DNA from: Streptomyces atratus
GTDB taxonomy: Bacteria; Actinomycetota; Actinomycetes; Streptomycetales; Streptomycetaceae
Reading direction: 5' to 3'
DNA: 64,000 bases
Assembly (NCBI RefSeq): GCF_014648655.1
Contig: NZ_BMRN01000002.1
Span: 310,001-374,000, forward strand
The notes beneath the pieces are model-generated. The model worked only from the letters and a program-made list of their open reading frames with translations. It ran no database searches and had not been told where the DNA came from. Each line of letters begins with the position of its first letter. Within the stretch, counting starts at the first letter, position 1. Made by a program: the position numbers and the translations under genes. This document shows, one piece after another, positions 60,093 to 64,000 of the stretch.

Positions 60093-62267
60093 GTGAGCAA
60101 TATCCCCGAGACCGGCCGGACCCAGCGGGTCCAGATCCGTCTCGTCGTCATCCAGGTCCTCGTCTTCTCCCTGCTGTTCACCCTCGGCGGGCGCCTCTGG
60201 TATCTCCAGATCCGCAACGGCCAGGAGTACAGCGACGAGGCGAGGAACAACCACGTCCAGCAGGTCGTCCAGCCGGCAGTCCGCGGGTCGATCCTCGACG
60301 CGCGCGGGGTGCCCCTCGCCGACAACGAGACCCGCCTGGTCGTCTCCGCCAGCCGCACCGATCTGCTGAAGATGGACGACGACGGCAAGGGCGTCCTGAC
60401 CCGGCTCGCCGCTGTGCTCGGCATGAAGCCGAAAGACGTCTTCGACAAGATCCGGCTCTGCGACGCGAAGACGCCGCAGCCCTGCTGGAACGGTTCGCCT
60501 TATCAGCCGATCCCGGTGACCGACGAGGCCACCACCCAGCAGGCCCTCGAGATCCGCGAGCGCGCCGAGGACTTCCCCGGCATCACCGCCGAACCCACCG
60601 CCGTACGCCGCTACGTCGCACCCGGCAAGGCCAACACTGCGCAGGTCCTCGGCTACCTCTCGCCCGTCACCGACGAAGAGATCACCAAGGCCCAGGACAC
60701 CGACTCGCCGTACCTCCGCTCCGACCAGGTCGGCCGCTCCGGCCTGGAGCGCACCTACGACAAGGAGCTGCGCGGCAAGGCCGGCGTCACCCGCTACGAG
60801 GTGGACAACCTCGGCCGGGTCATCGGCCAGGCGAAGGACGACAAGGCCGAGCCCGGATCGAGCGTCGTCACTTCCATCGACGCCCGGGTCCAGGCCGTCG
60901 CGGAGTACGAGCTGAACGACGCGATGAAGGTCGCCCGTACCCAGTTCGACAAGAACACCGGCGAGAACTACAAGGCCGACTCCGGCGCTGTCGTCGTCAT
61001 GGAGGCCAAGACCGGCCGGGTCGTCGCGATGGCCTCCCTGCCCGACTACGACCCCAACGCCTGGGTCGGCGGCATCTCGGGCAAGGACTACGCCCGGATG
61101 ACCAGCAAGAAGTCCAACTACCCGCTGCTCAACCGCGGCATCCAGGGTCAGGCCGCACCGGGCTCGATCTTCAAGGTCGTCTCGACCGCGGCCTCCGTCC
61201 AGGCGGGCTACCCGTTCGACGGCCACTACTCCTGCGGCAGCTCGTACACCGCCGAGGGTCACACCTACCAGAACTTCGAATCGCAGAGCCACGGCCCGAT
61301 CACCCTGGGCCGGGCACTCGAGGTCTCCTGCGACACCGTCTTCTACGCCCTCGGCTACCAGCAGTGGCAGAAGGACGGCGGGATGAAGCCGAAGAAGAAC
61401 GCCAAGGACTGGTTCTTCAAGACCGCCCACCAGTTCGGCCTCGGCAAGGAGACCGGCATCGACCTCCCCAACGAGGTCACCGGCCGCGTCCCCGACCGCC
61501 AGTGGAAGAAGGACTTCTGGAAGGCCAACAAGGACGCGTGGTGCGAACAGGCCAAGAAGTGGCCCAAGAAGAAGGACTTCAACACCGTGCTCGCCCACGA
61601 GAACTGCCTCGAGGGCATGAAGCTGCACGCCTATGACTCGATCAACTACTCCATCGGCCAGGGCGACACCCTTGTCACCCCGATCCAGATGGCGACCATC
61701 TACGCCGCCATCAGCAACGGCGGCACGCTCTACGACCCGACCGTCGGCAAGGCGATCGTCAGCCCCGACGGCAAGCACGTCAGCATGATCGGGCCCAAGT
61801 CGCACGGCAAGCTGCCGGCCAGCGCCAAGACCCTGAAGGAGATGGAGGGGGCGCTGGCGGGCGTCGCGACCCGCGGTACCGCCGCCTGGCGATTCGGCGG
61901 CTGGCCGCAGGACAAGATCCCGATGCACGCCAAGACGGGTACGGCCGAGGTCTACGGCAAGCAGACGACCTCGTGGTTCGCCACGTACACCAAGGACTAC
62001 TCGATCGTCATGACGATCTCCCAGGGTGGTACGGGCTCCGGCGCCTCCGGGCCCGCCGTGCGCAACATCTACGACGCGCTCTACGGACTCGACGACTCCG
62101 GCAAGCAGGACCTCAAGAAGGCGCTGCTGCCCACCCCGCAGAAGTCCCTGCCGAAGATTCAGCACGACGGCTCGATCGACGCCCCGGAGATCAAGCCGTA
62201 CGACCCGAACTCGCAGAAGACCCCGGAGGAGCAGACCCTCGCGGCAGTGCTCGGGAGGCGCGACTGA
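60093..62267 (+). CDS. mrdA: penicillin-binding protein 2 (class B transpeptidase)
   Basis: A 724-residue class B PBP. One N-terminal membrane helix (~18-36) is followed by the pedestal domain and the transpeptidase: SxxK at Ser358 (GSIFK), SxN at 516-518 (SINYS) and KTG at 614-616 (AKTGTAEV). It crosslinks peptidoglycan together with the SEDS partner RodA encoded next. GTG start at 60093. The stop overlaps the rodA start (TGATG). Confidence 0.95.
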   Translation: MSNIPETGRTQRVQIRLVVIQVLVFSLLFTLGGRLWYLQIRNGQEYSDEARNNHVQQVVQPAVRGSILDARGVPLADNETRLVVSASRTDLLKMDDDGKGVLTRLAAVLGMKPKDVFDKIRLCDAKTPQPCWNGSPYQPIPVTDEATTQQALEIRERAEDFPGITAEPTAVRRYVAPGKANTAQVLGYLSPVTDEEITKAQDTDSPYLRSDQVGRSGLERTYDKELRGKAGVTRYEVDNLGRVIGQAKDDKAEPGSSVVTSIDARVQAVAEYELNDAMKVARTQFDKNTGENYKADSGAVVVMEAKTGRVVAMASLPDYDPNAWVGGISGKDYARMTSKKSNYPLLNRGIQGQAAPGSIFKVVSTAASVQAGYPFDGHYSCGSSYTAEGHTYQNFESQSHGPITLGRALEVSCDTVFYALGYQQWQKDGGMKPKKNAKDWFFKTAHQFGLGKETGIDLPNEVTGRVPDRQWKKDFWKANKDAWCEQAKKWPKKKDFNTVLAHENCLEGMKLHAYDSINYSIGQGDTLVTPIQMATIYAAISNGGTLYDPTVGKAIVSPDGKHVSMIGPKSHGKLPASAKTLKEMEGALAGVATRGTAAWRFGGWPQDKIPMHAKTGTAEVYGKQTTSWFATYTKDYSIVMTISQGGTGSGASGPAVRNIYDALYGLDDSGKQDLKKALLPTPQKSLPKIQHDGSIDAPEIKPYDPNSQKTPEEQTLAAVLGRRD

Positions 62268-63457
62268 TGGCCGGCTTCTCCGTCTCGCGGTACGCCCCCG
62301 AGCGCTCCGCCTGGGGCAAACTCACCGCCCGCGACTCCCTCGTACGCAAACTCGACTGGCCGCTGCTCGGGTCCGCGATCGCGCTCTCCTTCATCGGCTC
62401 GCTGCTGGTCTACTCGGCGACCCGGGGCCGTGACTCGCTCACGCACGGCGACCCGTACTACTTCCTCCTCCGGCACGCGCTCAACACCGGAATCGGCTTC
62501 GCCCTGATGGTCGGCACGATCTGGCTCGGCCACCGCACCCTGCGCGGAGCCGTCCCGATCCTCTACGGCCTCTCGGTGCTCCTCGTACTGGCGGTCCTCA
62601 CCCCGCTCGGCGCCACCGTCAACGGCGCGCACGCCTGGATCATCATCGGCGGCGGCTTCTCGCTCCAGCCGTCCGAGTTCACCAAGATCACCATCATCCT
62701 GATCATGGCGATGCTGCTCGCCGAGCGCGTCGACGCGGGCGACCAGCTCCACCCCGACCACCGGACCGTCGCCAAGGCCCTCGGCCTCGCGGCCATTCCG
62801 ATGGCCGTCGTCATGGGGATGCCGGACCTCGGTTCGGTGATGGTCATGGCCGTCATCGTGCTCGGTGTGCTCCTCGCCTCCGGCGCTTCGAACCGCTGGG
62901 TCTTCGGCCTCCTCGGCGCGGGCACGGCCGGCGCCGTCGCCATCTGGCAGCTCGGCCTGCTCGACGACTACCAGATCGCCCGCTTCGCCGCCTTCGCCAA
63001 CCCGGCGCTCGACCCGGCGGGCGTCGGCTACAACACCAACCAGGCACGCATCGCGATCGGTTCCGGCGGCCTCACCGGAACCGGCCTCTTCCAGGGCACC
63101 CAGACCACCGGCCAATTCGTCCCCGAGCAGCAGACCGACTTCGTCTTCACCGTCGCGGGCGAGGAGCTCGGCTTTCTCGGCGCCGGGCTGATCCTCGTCC
63201 TGCTCGGCGTCGTCCTGTGGCGCGCCTGCCGGATCGCCCGCGAGACGACCGAGCTGTACGGCACGATCGTCGCCGCCGGAATCATCGCCTGGTTCGCCTT
63301 CCAGGCGTTCGAGAACATCGGGATGACGCTCGGCATCATGCCGGTCGCAGGGCTTCCACTGCCCTTCGTCTCGTACGGAGGGTCCTCGATGTTCGCCGTC
63401 TGGGTGGCCGTCGGACTGCTCCAGTCGATCAGGGTGCAGCGGCCGATAAGTGCCTGA
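62267..63457 (+). CDS. rodA: SEDS glycosyltransferase RodA
   Basis: A 396-residue SEDS-family peptidoglycan polymerase with ten membrane segments. Conserved parts include AHAWIIIGGGFSLQPSEF, the Asp-bearing extracytoplasmic loop EQQTDFVFTVAGEELGFLG and the last FVSYGGSSM motif. It polymerises lipid II and works with the preceding PBP2. In S. coelicolor the gene at this place is called sfr. ATG at 62267, coupled to mrdA. Confidence 0.96.
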   Translation: MAGFSVSRYAPERSAWGKLTARDSLVRKLDWPLLGSAIALSFIGSLLVYSATRGRDSLTHGDPYYFLLRHALNTGIGFALMVGTIWLGHRTLRGAVPILYGLSVLLVLAVLTPLGATVNGAHAWIIIGGGFSLQPSEFTKITIILIMAMLLAERVDAGDQLHPDHRTVAKALGLAAIPMAVVMGMPDLGSVMVMAVIVLGVLLASGASNRWVFGLLGAGTAGAVAIWQLGLLDDYQIARFAAFANPALDPAGVGYNTNQARIAIGSGGLTGTGLFQGTQTTGQFVPEQQTDFVFTVAGEELGFLGAGLILVLLGVVLWRACRIARETTELYGTIVAAGIIAWFAFQAFENIGMTLGIMPVAGLPLPFVSYGGSSMFAVWVAVGLLQSIRVQRPISA

Positions 63458-63508
63458 GCCGGGACGGGAGCACTGCCCATTCGCGTGCAACACGTCTAGA
63501 TTCGGGTC

Positions 63509-64000
63509 ATGGCGGACTCGAAGCGTGAGATCGAGCGGAAGTACGAAGCCACCGCGGAAACCCGGCTCCCCGACCTGAGCCGGGTGGCCGGGGTCTCGGC
63601 CGTCGCTCACCGGGGCGTCAGCGAACTGGACGCCGTCTACTACGACACCGAGGACCTCCGGCTCATGGCCGGCTCCCTCACCCTGCGCCGCCGCACAGGC
63701 GGGAGCGACGCCGGCTGGCACCTCAAATTCCCGGTCGCCTCCGGCATCCGGGACGAGTTCCGGGAACCGCTCTCCGACACCCTGCCGCGCTCCCTCGCCG
63801 GACTGCTCCGCTCCCGGGTCCGGATGAGCGAACTGGTCCCCGTCGTACGGCTGCGCACCGCCCGTGACGTCCACCACCTGCTCGATGCCGAGGGCGCGCT
63901 GCTCGCCGAGGTCAGCATCGACACGGCGCGGGCCGAACGGCTGACGGGCGGCAGCGGCACGGCCGCCTGGACCGAGATCGAGGTCGAACTCGCCGACGAC
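63509..64000 (+). CDS. CYTH domain protein (5' part; CYTH-CHAD likely)
   Basis: The first 164 codons of a triphosphate tunnel metalloenzyme. The ExExK signature is E7-I-E9-R-K11 (REIERKYEA). Tunnel basic residues follow in LRRRTGG and WHLKFP. Streptomyces members of this size usually continue into a CHAD domain and act on inorganic triphosphate or polyphosphate; the rest lies past the right edge. ATG at 63509. Confidence 0.9.
   Translation, partial: MADSKREIERKYEATAETRLPDLSRVAGVSAVAHRGVSELDAVYYDTEDLRLMAGSLTLRRRTGGSDAGWHLKFPVASGIRDEFREPLSDTLPRSLAGLLRSRVRMSELVPVVRLRTARDVHHLLDAEGALLAEVSIDTARAERLTGGSGTAAWTEIEVELADD

Overview
The window is high-GC actinobacterial chromosome and almost certainly from a Streptomyces. 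The support is strong third-codon GC bias, frequent GTG/TTG starts, short overlaps between co-directional genes, a core block (tig-clpP1-clpP2-clpX, valS-folC-ndk, mreBCD-PBP2-rodA) in the order I remember from S. coelicolor, and a Nur-like box upstream of an Fe superoxide dismutase gene.

Layout. 1-2768: the 5' part of aminopeptidase N, a DsbA-fold mycothiol-linked reductase, a DUF4240 protein and a GNAT. 2755-5002: an MFS exporter diverging from an ArsR-type regulator, with a clean operator-like dyad between them. 5003-5764: non-coding DNA with a decayed anti-sigma-type ATPase remnant. 5765-12258: a secreted LamG protein, a MOSC protein coupled to a Vat-like acetyltransferase, an O-methyltransferase, a lipoprotein and an alpha/beta hydrolase. 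12381-13022: sodF.

13120-17629 is the most unusual block. A minus-strand unit encodes a 56-residue His/Asp/Gly-rich peptide, then a stem-loop, an ABC exporter and a soluble Ser/Thr kinase. It diverges from an ECF-type sigma factor and its zinc-finger anti-sigma factor. 17680-28575 is a carbohydrate or polyol uptake and catabolism locus: binding protein, two permeases, two ABC ATPases (one lacking the helix after its signature motif), a DeoR regulator, a 2-hydroxyacid dehydrogenase and an FGGY kinase. A second FGGY kinase and a histidine phosphatase diverge from it.

28565-33898: two paralogous amino-acid permeases flanking bioY and a BBE-type flavin oxidoreductase. 34132-38105: rpiB, a Nei-type glycosylase, an Eis-like acetyltransferase and a SpoIIE-type phosphatase. 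38228-44752: a CPA2 antiporter, a MacB/FtsX-type ABC pair, an HD hydrolase and a membrane acyltransferase. 44753-45856: a structured AT-richer gap, a small membrane protein, tRNA-Gly(TCC) and tRNA-Pro(TGG).

46026-63457 is housekeeping: trigger factor and the Clp protease with a ClgR-like box, valyl-tRNA synthetase, folylpolyglutamate synthase, Ndk and the complete MreBCD-PBP2-RodA wall operon. A CYTH-domain gene runs off the right edge. Terminator-like stem-loops separate most transcription units. I saw no insertion sequence, prophage or CRISPR array. The accessory character lies in the peptide/ABC/kinase unit and the sugar locus, which sit between sodF and the core block.
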